Origin: a virus
Length of the DNA: 32,686 nt
Direction: 5' to 3' (one strand)
IMG/VR virus record: IMGVR_UViG_3300022902_000048
Coordinates: 1 to 32,686 of that record
Below are positions 7,069 through 13,903 of this stretch, piece after piece (position 1 is the stretch's first letter; every line of letters begins with the position of its first letter). The position numbers were made by a program, and so were the translations under genes. The notes under the pieces were generated by a model that did no database searches, had not been told where the DNA came from, and saw nothing but the letters and a program-made list of their open reading frames with translations.

Positions 7069-8115
7069 ATGTCATCTATGTTGGAACAAGCAATAATTGA
7101 TGCTGAAGCTTTAAGAGAAGTGGCTCTTAAGAATGCCGAGAGCGCCGTAATCGAAAAGTATTCTACTCAAATTAAAGAAGCCGTAGAAGAGATTTTAACT
7201 CATCCACCTCTTAACGAAGAAGAAGAGGAGGTAGGGTCCGAAGTTATTGATAATGTAGCTTACGCATCTGCCGATGATCATCACGAACACGATGATGATT
7301 GTGGGTGCCCAGACCGCGAAGAAGAAGAAGAAGCAATCACTCTTGATTTAACCCATCTTTTAACTCAAATTAGAGACGAAGACGCCGAAGTCATGAACCC
7401 TGCTGACATGTTAAATAGAGAAAAAGTAGCGGATGAAATTGTAGATGAAGAGATCGAGCTTGATGAAAAAATCCTTCAAAGTATGTTGGAAGAAGAAGAT
7501 ATCGAAGAAGAAAGCGTAGATATCGATGCCAAACCAGATTTTGATGTTAATCTTAACGAAGATTCCATTGCTGCTATGATATCTGAGATAGTTGCCGAAT
7601 TGAGTGAAGAAGTAAAAGTTGATATTAAAGATCCTCTCCCTAAATCAGGTTGGGTAGAAACGAACCCAGCGCTTTCTCAGACTGAAGAATACCAAGAACC
7701 TCTTGAGAGCGAAATTGAAAGAGTAAAAGAAACTACAAATGAGAATAATAAACTCAAAGTACGAAACAAAAAACTAAACGAAACACTTAACAAAGTGCAT
7801 GAAGCTTTAATAGAAACTAACACTGCTAATGCACGCTTGTTGTACACTAACAAGGTTTTAACAAACACCTCCTTGAATGAGCGACAAAAAATTAAAATTG
7901 TCGAAGCTTTGTCTAAAGCCAGTTCCGTTGAAGAAGCAAAGATTATCTTTGAAACCCTTCAAAGCGCAGTGGGCACCTCTGCTAATGTAAAACAGCCACA
8001 ATCACTGAGCGAAGCAGTTACACGAAATTCTTCAACTTATTTACCTCAGTCAGCAAGCAAGAAAGATAAATCTTCTCCTGCAACTGACCGATGGAAAATT
8101 TTAGCAGGTATCTAA
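7069..8115 (+). CDS. Prohead core scaffold protein, gp22-like
   Basis: A strong GGAGGAG ribosome binding site precedes the ATG. The protein is very acidic and predicted mostly helical. Residues 1-42 form a helix, 48-180 are a Glu/Asp-rich region, and 215-245 are a coiled coil (EIERVKETTNENNKLKVRNK). A conserved-looking block follows at about 255-300 (ARLLYTNKVLTNTSLNERQK). High acidity, helices and position directly before the major capsid gene are the features of T4 gp22, which fills the prohead and is degraded at maturation. Residues 69-88 hold an unusual His/Asp/Cys cluster (DDHHEHDDDCGCP) next to Glu runs, possibly metal binding. No protease motif is seen, so the prohead protease must be elsewhere. 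Homology to gp22 rests on context and composition. Confidence 0.72.
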   Translation: MSSMLEQAIIDAEALREVALKNAESAVIEKYSTQIKEAVEEILTHPPLNEEEEEVGSEVIDNVAYASADDHHEHDDDCGCPDREEEEEAITLDLTHLLTQIRDEDAEVMNPADMLNREKVADEIVDEEIELDEKILQSMLEEEDIEEESVDIDAKPDFDVNLNEDSIAAMISEIVAELSEEVKVDIKDPLPKSGWVETNPALSQTEEYQEPLESEIERVKETTNENNKLKVRNKKLNETLNKVHEALIETNTANARLLYTNKVLTNTSLNERQKIKIVEALSKASSVEEAKIIFETLQSAVGTSANVKQPQSLSEAVTRNSSTYLPQSASKKDKSSPATDRWKILAGI

Positions 8116-8147
8116 AAACAAACTAAAATCTATAAGGAGAATTAAAA

Positions 8148-9923
8148 ATGTCTGTTTTACAAAAACTTACTGAAGGTATTCAAACTAGGAACCTTCGGCA
8201 AGAAGGAGATGCCCTCCTCGAAAAGTGGGAGCGCACAGGACTTCTTGAAGGAATTGGAGATGAGCACAAGCGTCAAGGAATGGCTCGTCTTTTAGAGAAT
8301 CAAGCAGCTCAACTGCTTAGAGAAACATCCACCATGGCTGGTGGAGATGTGGAAGGTTTCGCCTCGGTGGCTTTCCCAATCGTTCGTCGTGTATTCGGTG
8401 GACTTATTGCTAACGATCTTGTGAGCGTCCAACCTATGAGCCTCCCCTCGGGACTCATTTTCTTCTTGGACTTCACAACTCAATTTAACAAGCTCGGCTA
8501 TGGTGCCGGCGAGTCGCTCTTCGGCGGCGGTGTTGTTGCACAGCAAATCACAGGTGGTGTGATCCTTACAGGCGATAACGCCTCTTCAGGACCTTACAAC
8601 TTGAACAATGGATATGCTGCTGCTACAGCTAGTGCTGAAGAGAATATTCGTGAAAGAGCAGCCGCTACTGTTGGTTTCGGCGCTGTCGGTCGAAATGATG
8701 TTGCTGTTGGAGCATCGCTTCAGCCTACACAAGCTCAATTGGATGAGTGGGTTCGCTTTGATCCTGACTTATCTGGTTCTTCTGTAGCTGTTATTTCTAT
8801 TACAGGCTCTACAGCTCTCGCTCAGCTTAATACTAACGACCTTGTTGCTATTAGCACGACAGGAAGTTTATCTCAAGGACGCCTCGTCCGCCGCTTAAGT
8901 CAAATTTCTACCGGTTCTACAGGTGATACGCCTGGTAACGGTAACTGGGAAGCTCTTTTGGTGTTTGAAGCAACTTCGGCAAATGGTCTCTTTGGAGCAA
9001 ACGGTGGACTTATGCACGAGCTTACAGGTGGAACGAATGTCACTGGTCTCGGTCTTGGATTCCCAATTGATGATAACTTCGTCGATGGTGGAGCCCTTGG
9101 TTCGGTCGTCGGTGCGACTGCCTGGGAACTTGAAAATAACGGAAACCTCCCTGAAATCGATATTAAAGTCGATTCGGTTGCGGTTACTGCGATGACCAAG
9201 AAGCTCAAGGCTAAGTGGACACCAGAACTTGGTCAAGACTTGAATGCTTACCATAACCTCGACGCTGAAGTTGAGCTTACAAGCATCCTTTCGGAGCAAA
9301 TCGCTCTTGAAATCGACCAAGAAATCCTTGAGGACCTTATCAAAGGTGCCAAGGCTGGTACTTACTACTGGAGTCGTTCACCAGGTCTCTTCGTAAGAAA
9401 AGATACTGGTAAAGAAATCGGCGCTGCCTCGGCTGCTCCTGACTTCACTGGTACTGTCAGCGAATGGTACGAGACACTTCTCGAAACCGTCAATGACGTA
9501 AGTGCTCAGATTCACCGCAAGACGCTTCGCGGCGGAGCTAACTTCCTCGTTACTTCCCCTGAAGTTGCCAATATCATGGAATTCACCGCTGGCTTCCGCG
9601 CCACTGTGACTGCTGATGATAAGAAAGGTCAAGCTGGTACTGTTAAAGTTGGTACATTGAATAACAAATGGGATGTCCATGTTGACCCATACTTCCCACG
9701 TAACGTTGTTCTTGTTGGTCGCAGAGGTTCTGGATTCCTTGAGTCTGGATATGTCTACGCTCCATACGTGCCGCTTCAGGTCACACCGACTATCTTCGGT
9801 ACTGAAGACTTCGTGCCCCGTAAAGGCGTGATGACTCGATACGCGAAGAAGATGGTCCGTCCTGATATGTACGGATTGGTTATTGTCCGCGATCTCCTCG
9901 GAGGCGCAGGCGCAACTAGCTAA
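8148..9923 (+). CDS. Major capsid protein, gp23-like
   Basis: 591 residues, somewhat longer than T4 gp23 (521). RBS AAGGAG lies 7 bases before the ATG. The N-terminus (LLEKWERTGLLEGI, then ARLLENQ) parallels gp23's LLNKWKPLLEGEGLP and KIFENQ. The fold entry FPIVRRVFGGLIANDLVSVQ-PMSLPSG parallels gp23's MVRRAIPNLIAFDICGVQ-PMNSPTG. A probable maturation site of the L-x-E type lies at Leu57-Arg58-Glu59, close to the T4 cleavage after residue 65. Residues about 205-290 look like an inserted beta domain (SVAVISITGSTALAQLNTN). The C-terminal half (LTSILSEQIALEIDQEILED, VTPTIFGTEDFVPRKGVMTR) is HK97-like P-domain/A-domain material typical of gp23. It is co-transcribed with the scaffold gene and followed by a strong terminator. 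Confidence 0.93.
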   Translation: MSVLQKLTEGIQTRNLRQEGDALLEKWERTGLLEGIGDEHKRQGMARLLENQAAQLLRETSTMAGGDVEGFASVAFPIVRRVFGGLIANDLVSVQPMSLPSGLIFFLDFTTQFNKLGYGAGESLFGGGVVAQQITGGVILTGDNASSGPYNLNNGYAAATASAEENIRERAAATVGFGAVGRNDVAVGASLQPTQAQLDEWVRFDPDLSGSSVAVISITGSTALAQLNTNDLVAISTTGSLSQGRLVRRLSQISTGSTGDTPGNGNWEALLVFEATSANGLFGANGGLMHELTGGTNVTGLGLGFPIDDNFVDGGALGSVVGATAWELENNGNLPEIDIKVDSVAVTAMTKKLKAKWTPELGQDLNAYHNLDAEVELTSILSEQIALEIDQEILEDLIKGAKAGTYYWSRSPGLFVRKDTGKEIGAASAAPDFTGTVSEWYETLLETVNDVSAQIHRKTLRGGANFLVTSPEVANIMEFTAGFRATVTADDKKGQAGTVKVGTLNNKWDVHVDPYFPRNVVLVGRRGSGFLESGYVYAPYVPLQVTPTIFGTEDFVPRKGVMTRYAKKMVRPDMYGLVIVRDLLGGAGATS

Positions 9924-9948
9924 TAGTTAAAGCGTTTCGTAAAAAGAG

Positions 9949-9979
9949 CCCCGGTTGTTGATTCAGCCGGGGTTTTTTT
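9949..9979 (+). terminator. Rho-independent terminator after the capsid gene
   Basis: Stem CCCCGGTTG / CAGCCGGGG (9 bp with one wobble), loop TTGATT, followed by seven T. Confidence 0.93.
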
Positions 9980-10014
9980 ATGCAAAATAAACATCCCATT
10001 CAGATTTAATATAG

Positions 10015-10022
10015 CTACTTAC
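10015..10022 (+). promoter_or_regulatory. Putative late promoter motif (CTACTTAC)
   Basis: Variant of the recurrent element, 36 bases downstream of the capsid terminator and 71 bases upstream of the 175-aa gene. Confidence 0.35.
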
Positions 10023-10044
10023 ATGGTAGGGAAACCTACGCCAT
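10023..10044 (+). other. 5' leader hairpin with GAAA tetraloop
   Basis: GTAGG-GAAA-CCTAC is a perfect stem closed by a GNRA-type loop. ATG/CAT can extend it across a 2-base bulge. It directly abuts the CTACTTAC motif, so its relation to the real transcript start is uncertain. Confidence 0.5.
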
Positions 10045-10093
10045 ACGTTTTTAATACGATTAAAAATGATAATTCAAGGGAGGATTTTAAACT

Positions 10094-10621
10094 ATGGGAT
10101 CAAAAAGAGTAGGCTTAGCAAGAACGCAAGCCCTAATACAAAATTTAAAAAGAGAGTTGGACATGAACAATGCGACACTCGTCAACACAAAAGGGGTGGA
10201 ATTAACGAAAATGAGTGCATTGACGAGCATTGCAACCGCAACAGGCAATACAGATATGTCAGTGGTGCTACCGGCAAATGCATTTGTTACGGATGTTGGA
10301 TTCATCAACACTCTGGCACTCGGCGGCGGCGGAAGTTGCGCCATCTCTATGATGGCTGGCTGGGATTCTGCTGGTGCTGTTGATGTGGTCGCTTCTGCTG
10401 TCGTTTGTGACGCCGGTTCAACCGCATCCGCAAAGGCAGGCTTCAGCGCTGCTAGTGGAAAGAAAGGAGATGCCAGTGGTGCAGCGATATCGCTTGTCGA
10501 TGGCGGAGACTTTTATCGGACAACTTCTGACACGATGTATATGCGAATCACGGTCGCAGGTGCCGTCCAGTCGCAGATAAGCGGTGGTTACATGTATGTT
10601 AAATATTTCATCGCACCTTAA
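10094..10621 (+). CDS. Small virion-like protein, 175 aa
   Basis: The ATG follows AAGGGAGG. A short basic helical N-terminus (KRVGLARTQALIQNLKREL, residues 4-22) leads into a beta-rich Gly/Ala/Ser body (VVLPANAFVTDVGFINTLAL, SCAISMMAGWDSAGAVDVV) and ends with a strand (GGYMYVKYFIAP). It has no enzymatic motif. It sits right after the major capsid gene as its own transcription unit with a leader hairpin and a UUCG-type terminator, an arrangement suiting a high-copy structural protein such as a decoration or vertex protein. That role is inference. I recall similar N-termini in marine T4-like phage structural proteins but cannot name a family. Confidence 0.65.
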   Translation: MGSKRVGLARTQALIQNLKRELDMNNATLVNTKGVELTKMSALTSIATATGNTDMSVVLPANAFVTDVGFINTLALGGGGSCAISMMAGWDSAGAVDVVASAVVCDAGSTASAKAGFSAASGKKGDASGAAISLVDGGDFYRTTSDTMYMRITVAGAVQSQISGGYMYVKYFIAP

Positions 10622-10634
10622 GATTTGTCTTAAG
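10617..10634 (+). other. Hairpin spanning the stop codon of the 175-aa gene
   Basis: CTTAAGA-TTTG-TCTTAAG is a perfect 7-bp stem with a 4-base loop that includes the TAA stop. No T-run follows. Confidence 0.45.
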
Positions 10635-10663
10635 AATAAATAAAATATAAATCTATATTTATC

Positions 10664-10692
10664 CCCCCTTCTTCGGAAGGGGGTTTTTTTTT
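10664..10692 (+). terminator. Rho-independent terminator with cUUCGg loop
   Basis: Stem CCCCCTTC / GAAGGGGG closed by the very stable TTCG tetraloop, followed by nine T. It ends the 175-aa gene unit. Confidence 0.95.
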
Positions 10693-10712
10693 GTTTTTTG
10701 CTTTATTAACAA

Positions 10713-10720
10713 CTATTTAC
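10713..10720 (+). promoter_or_regulatory. Putative late promoter motif (CTATTTAC)
   Basis: Preceded by AA, as in most copies. It lies 21 bases after the end of the terminator's T-run and 20 bases before the next ATG, with the AAAAGGAG ribosome site in between. Confidence 0.5.
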
Positions 10721-10740
10721 CTTATCAAAAGGAGTTTACC

Positions 10741-11118
10741 ATGGGTAAGAAAAAAAGATATATGTTTAGTCCAAAGTTCGCTGATCACCGTCTCAGCCGA
10801 CTAGGGAACAACACAACAAATACAGAGAATATGGCAACCACAACTATCACTGAAGAAGCAACTACAACTAATATAATTGAAGAGACAGTTACAGTTTTGC
10901 CCACACCTGAACCTGTTATTAAGCCAGAACCTATTGTAACTAAAAAGGTTTCTACCGCCACTCCGCCTGCACCAGCGCCAACGACGGCAACCCCTGCGAC
11001 GACCGAGCGGACAACCACAACTACTACCCCTACGAAGAAAACAAAAACTTCAACTGACAGGGGTACACCTACTAAAAGAACAACGACTCGGACTGGAACA
11101 AAGAAAACTAGAAGGTAA
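10741..11118 (+). CDS. Thr/Pro-rich low-complexity protein, 125 aa
   Basis: RBS AAAAGGAG. Residues 1-22 are a basic motif (MGKKKRYMFSPKFADHRLSR) that looks like a docking sequence. The rest is low complexity: Thr/Glu-rich to about residue 55, then Pro/Ala/Thr (TATPPAPAPTTATPATTERT), then a Thr/Lys/Arg-rich basic tail ending KKTRR. The body is presumably disordered. It has its own putative promoter and lies between capsid and neck genes, so a minor virion protein, linker or head-internal protein is possible. No family can be named. The Thr richness is maintained by ACA, ACT, ACC and ACG codons, so it is not a simple DNA repeat. Confidence 0.6.
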   Translation: MGKKKRYMFSPKFADHRLSRLGNNTTNTENMATTTITEEATTTNIIEETVTVLPTPEPVIKPEPIVTKKVSTATPPAPAPTTATPATTERTTTTTTPTKKTKTSTDRGTPTKRTTTRTGTKKTRR

Positions 11119-11165
11119 GTCTTGTTGATAAAACGGGGTTTTTTACCGTTATGTGATTTTCTATA

Positions 11166-11173
11166 CTATTTAC
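11166..11173 (+). promoter_or_regulatory. Putative late promoter motif (CTATTTAC)
   Basis: Recurrent element, 23 bases before the ATG of the neck gene. The AGGAG ribosome site lies between them. Confidence 0.5.
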
Positions 11174-11196
11174 TCTGATATAGGAGAATTTTATCA

Positions 11197-12483
11197 ATGG
11201 CAGTACCCGTATTAACCCCCGCAAGCCAAACATCTACGATTGTTTTACCTGCTACTGGCAATACTGATACGGCGGCATCCGGCTCTCTTTATGCGCTAGG
11301 AGTGTACGCTGAAAACACCTCAGATCTTTACGATATTAACTTTATCTCAGGCGCATCAGACCAAGTAACATATACTTATCGTAAGCTCGGAGGTGCGATA
11401 TTAGATATCGAGCTTACAGAAAAAGACGTATATTCTCATTATGAAGATGCAGTCTTAGAATATTCATACTTGGTAAACATTCACCAAGCTAAAAACACCC
11501 TTCCTAATGTCCTGGGCGCCCCCACCGGCACTTTCAACCAAGACGGACAACAAACATCAGATTCCCCACTGCTCGGCACTACTGCCTCTTTACAGTATCC
11601 TCGCTTCTCGTTTGGGTATGCCCTTAGAGTGGGTGACGGAACGTCCACAGAGGTGAATATTGGGGGTTCTACGCCAATTTATTCCGCCTCCTTCGATACC
11701 GTTCAAGACCAACAAGTTTATGACCTTCAAGATATCTTAGAAAAACAGTCTTCAACGGACGCCGGTTCTTTGTTTTACCAAGAAGTTGGAAATAAAAAAG
11801 TGACTATTCGCAAGGTATATTATCGCACTCCATACGCGATGTGGCGGTTCTATAGTTATTACGGAGGATTGAACACAGTGGGCAACATGTCTACTTATGG
11901 ACAATATGCCGACGATTCACAGTTTGAGATTGTACCAGTATGGCAGAACAAACTTCAAGCAATGGCTTATGAGGACGCGATCTATACTAGGACATCTCAG
12001 TATTCATATGAAATTCAAAACAATAGTTTACGACTTTTTCCCACGCCTGAATCAGGAGACCCAATAAAATATTGGATTGAGTTTACTGTACAGGATGATC
12101 CCTGGACCGAATCAACTTCGGCTGAAGATGGAATGAGCGGTGTAAACAATATGAATACGCTTCCATTCTCTAATCTTCCTTACAATAGTATTAATTCTAT
12201 CGGTAAACAATGGATTCGAAGATTCTCTCTTGCGATCTCAAAAGAGACTCTTGGGCAGGTAAGAGGTAAGTTTGGTACAATTCCCATTCCAGGAAATGAT
12301 GTAACTTTAAATGCAAGCGACTTGCTTTCGCAAGCTCAAGCAGAGAAAGAATCGCTCAGAGAAGAGCTTAAAACAGTGCTTGATGAATTAACATACGAAA
12401 AGTTAAGCGAGAAGCAAAATAATATAAGCACCGCCGCGCTGGAAACAATGCAAAAAATACCTGTTGGTATTTTTCAAGGATAG
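11197..12483 (+). CDS. Neck protein, gp13-like
   Basis: 428 residues, longer than T4 gp13 (309). RBS TAGGAGAA. The N-terminus (SQTSTIVLPATGNTDTAASG) is beta-rich. A helical connector-type segment follows at about residues 68-100 (LGGAILDIELTEKDVYSHYE, then DAVLEYSYLVNIHQAKN). A middle region is Tyr-rich (VYYRTPYAMWRFYSYYGG). The C-terminal 60 residues are a helix pair (LLSQAQAEKESLREELKTVL). It is followed by gp14- and gp15-like genes in the T4 order 13-14-15, which is the main reason for the call. In T4, gp13/gp14 form the neck closing the portal and docking the tail. The similarity seen by eye is modest. Confidence 0.55.
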   Translation: MAVPVLTPASQTSTIVLPATGNTDTAASGSLYALGVYAENTSDLYDINFISGASDQVTYTYRKLGGAILDIELTEKDVYSHYEDAVLEYSYLVNIHQAKNTLPNVLGAPTGTFNQDGQQTSDSPLLGTTASLQYPRFSFGYALRVGDGTSTEVNIGGSTPIYSASFDTVQDQQVYDLQDILEKQSSTDAGSLFYQEVGNKKVTIRKVYYRTPYAMWRFYSYYGGLNTVGNMSTYGQYADDSQFEIVPVWQNKLQAMAYEDAIYTRTSQYSYEIQNNSLRLFPTPESGDPIKYWIEFTVQDDPWTESTSAEDGMSGVNNMNTLPFSNLPYNSINSIGKQWIRRFSLAISKETLGQVRGKFGTIPIPGNDVTLNASDLLSQAQAEKESLREELKTVLDELTYEKLSEKQNNISTAALETMQKIPVGIFQG

Positions 12484-12494
12484 GAGAATAACTT

Positions 12495-12983
12495 GTGCCA
12501 AAAGATAAATGGAAACAACCAACTAATCCTCCACCCCCTATGTTTTTGGGCGAGAAAGAGCGCAATCTCGTTAAGCAAGTTAATGATGAATTAATTGAGC
12601 GCGTCATAGGACAGCAAGTATTATATTATCCTATCAGTTACGAACATACGAATTACCATCCTGTTTACGGCGAGGCAATAAATAAGAATTTTCTTTCTCC
12701 TATTCGTGTTTACGCGCTTGTCGAATGGGAAGGATTAAAAACAACAACCGCCCAATATGGACTGGACAAAATGTATTCCATTACTGTTCACTTTCACAAG
12801 CGGCGATTAACTGAAGACCAAGATCTGTATGTTCGGGAAGGAGACTTTGTTTTGTACGACGACGATTATTATGAAATTGTAACTTTAACCGAACCACGAG
12901 AGATATTTGGACAAGCAGGTAAAAGTATAGAAATATCTGCCGCCTGCATTCAATCGAGAAAAGGATTATTTGATGCCAAGTAA
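12495..12983 (+). CDS. Neck protein, gp14-like
   Basis: GTG start with GGAG 8 bases upstream. 162 residues, shorter than T4 gp14 (256). Typical features are a Pro-rich N-terminus with FLGEKERNLVKQVNDELIER, then QQVLYYPISYEHTNYHPVYG, EAINKNFLSPIRVYALVEWE, the block VHFHKRRLTEDQDLYVREGD and FVLYDDDYYEIVTLTEPREI. I recognise this FHKRRLTEDQ..YVREGDFV pattern from neck/head-completion proteins of T4-like environmental phages. It is predicted to sit between portal and tail. The next gene starts 11 bases before its stop. Confidence 0.72.
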   Translation: MPKDKWKQPTNPPPPMFLGEKERNLVKQVNDELIERVIGQQVLYYPISYEHTNYHPVYGEAINKNFLSPIRVYALVEWEGLKTTTAQYGLDKMYSITVHFHKRRLTEDQDLYVREGDFVLYDDDYYEIVTLTEPREIFGQAGKSIEISAACIQSRKGLFDAK

Positions 12984-13821
12984 AGACCCTAACGTAAGCG
13001 AAGAGCTAATAATGCCATCTACCATTGAAGATATAGACGCAGCAATGCTTAGTTATCTTAAGGATGATCTTAAAATTAGCACTCGAACTAATAAGGGCTT
13101 TAAAGAAGTCCCTATTATTTGGGTAGCCGCCGAACGTGCCGCACAGATTAAAGAACATAAAGACTTGAGAGATGCTAATGGAGCATTAATTTATCCTATC
13201 ATGACTCTTCAAAGAAATTCTATCGCAAAAGATCTTTCTAAAAAAGGTTCTGTATTCGGAAATATTCCTCCTGTTAATGATGCCAAGAGAGGCTCTATAA
13301 CCATCGCTCGCCGCGTCGAGCAGAAAAAAACATCTGAATTTGCGAACGCCGACGCCAAGCGGCTCTATGGGCAAATAAATTTTAAAACTAAAAAACAAAA
13401 CAAAAAAATTGTTTATACAACCTACACTGTTCCGCTCCCGGTATATATTACCGTAAATTATACAGTAGCTATTACTACCGAATACCAAGAGCAAATGAAC
13501 GATATTATTACTCCTTTTATTACAGTGCCGGGGGGTATTAATTACTTCCAGCTTAAGCGCAATGGACATTTGTATGAAGGTTTTATAGATTCGGATTTTG
13601 CCGTAGAGAATACAATAGACAATCTTCAAGAAGAAGAAAGAAAATTTGTTACTAATATTAATATACGCATATTAGGTTACTTAATAGGTGAAAATAAAAA
13701 TCAAGAGTCTCCTAAAATAGTTAAAAGAGAAAATGCAGTAGAAGTTCGTTTCCCCCGAGAAAGGGTGGTGCTGGGAGACATACCTGAAGACGGCACGGAC
13801 GGAGCATTTTATAGACCTTAA
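12973..13821 (+). CDS. Tail sheath terminator / sheath stabiliser, gp15-like
   Basis: I place the start at the ATG at 12973 (282 aa) rather than the TTG three bases earlier, because AAGG at 12961 is well spaced and ATG is the usual start here. It overlaps the previous gene by 11 bases. Features shared with T4 gp15 (272 aa) are an early KEVPIIWVAAERAAQIK matching RVPITYASKEHF, a central block PLPVYITVNYTVAITTEYQE-QMNDIITPFI matching IKMIYELSIFTRYEDDMFQI-VEQILPYF, and a beta-rich C-terminus (VTNINIRILGYLI). gp15 caps the sheath and tube and joins the tail to the neck. The length and position immediately before the sheath gene agree. Confidence 0.78.
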   Translation: MPSKDPNVSEELIMPSTIEDIDAAMLSYLKDDLKISTRTNKGFKEVPIIWVAAERAAQIKEHKDLRDANGALIYPIMTLQRNSIAKDLSKKGSVFGNIPPVNDAKRGSITIARRVEQKKTSEFANADAKRLYGQINFKTKKQNKKIVYTTYTVPLPVYITVNYTVAITTEYQEQMNDIITPFITVPGGINYFQLKRNGHLYEGFIDSDFAVENTIDNLQEEERKFVTNINIRILGYLIGENKNQESPKIVKRENAVEVRFPRERVVLGDIPEDGTDGAFYRP

Positions 13822-13837
13822 AAAGTATTTTGGCAAT

Positions 13838-13866
13838 TTGACTAACTATTTATAAGAGAATAAAAT
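13838..13866 (+). promoter_or_regulatory. Promoter region of the sheath gene: sigma70-like boxes enclosing a late motif
   Basis: TTGACT (13838-13843), a 17-base spacer, then TAAAAT (13861-13866) makes a good sigma70-type promoter. Inside the spacer lies CTATTTAT (13846-13853), the recurrent late motif. Either or both could drive sheath transcription from this 82-base gap. Confidence 0.5.
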
Positions 13867-13903
13867 TATATTCTTACCACTTGTTATAATAGGAGAAAAA
13901 AGA

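Noticed and set aside
8895-9320. 141-aa minus-strand open frame in the capsid gene
   Set aside because: It lies fully inside the major capsid gene, has no protein features, and no other gene in the window is on the minus strand.
10641-10663. AT-rich near-palindrome before the UUCG terminator read as a T4-type TATAAATA promoter
   Set aside because: It lies upstream of a terminator with no gene between, and the sequence TATAAATC misses the T4 consensus.
11130-11150. Possible terminator after the Thr-rich gene
   Set aside because: AACGG / CCGTT gives only 5 bp with a 9-base T-rich loop, and the T-run lies inside the loop, not after the stem. Too weak to call.
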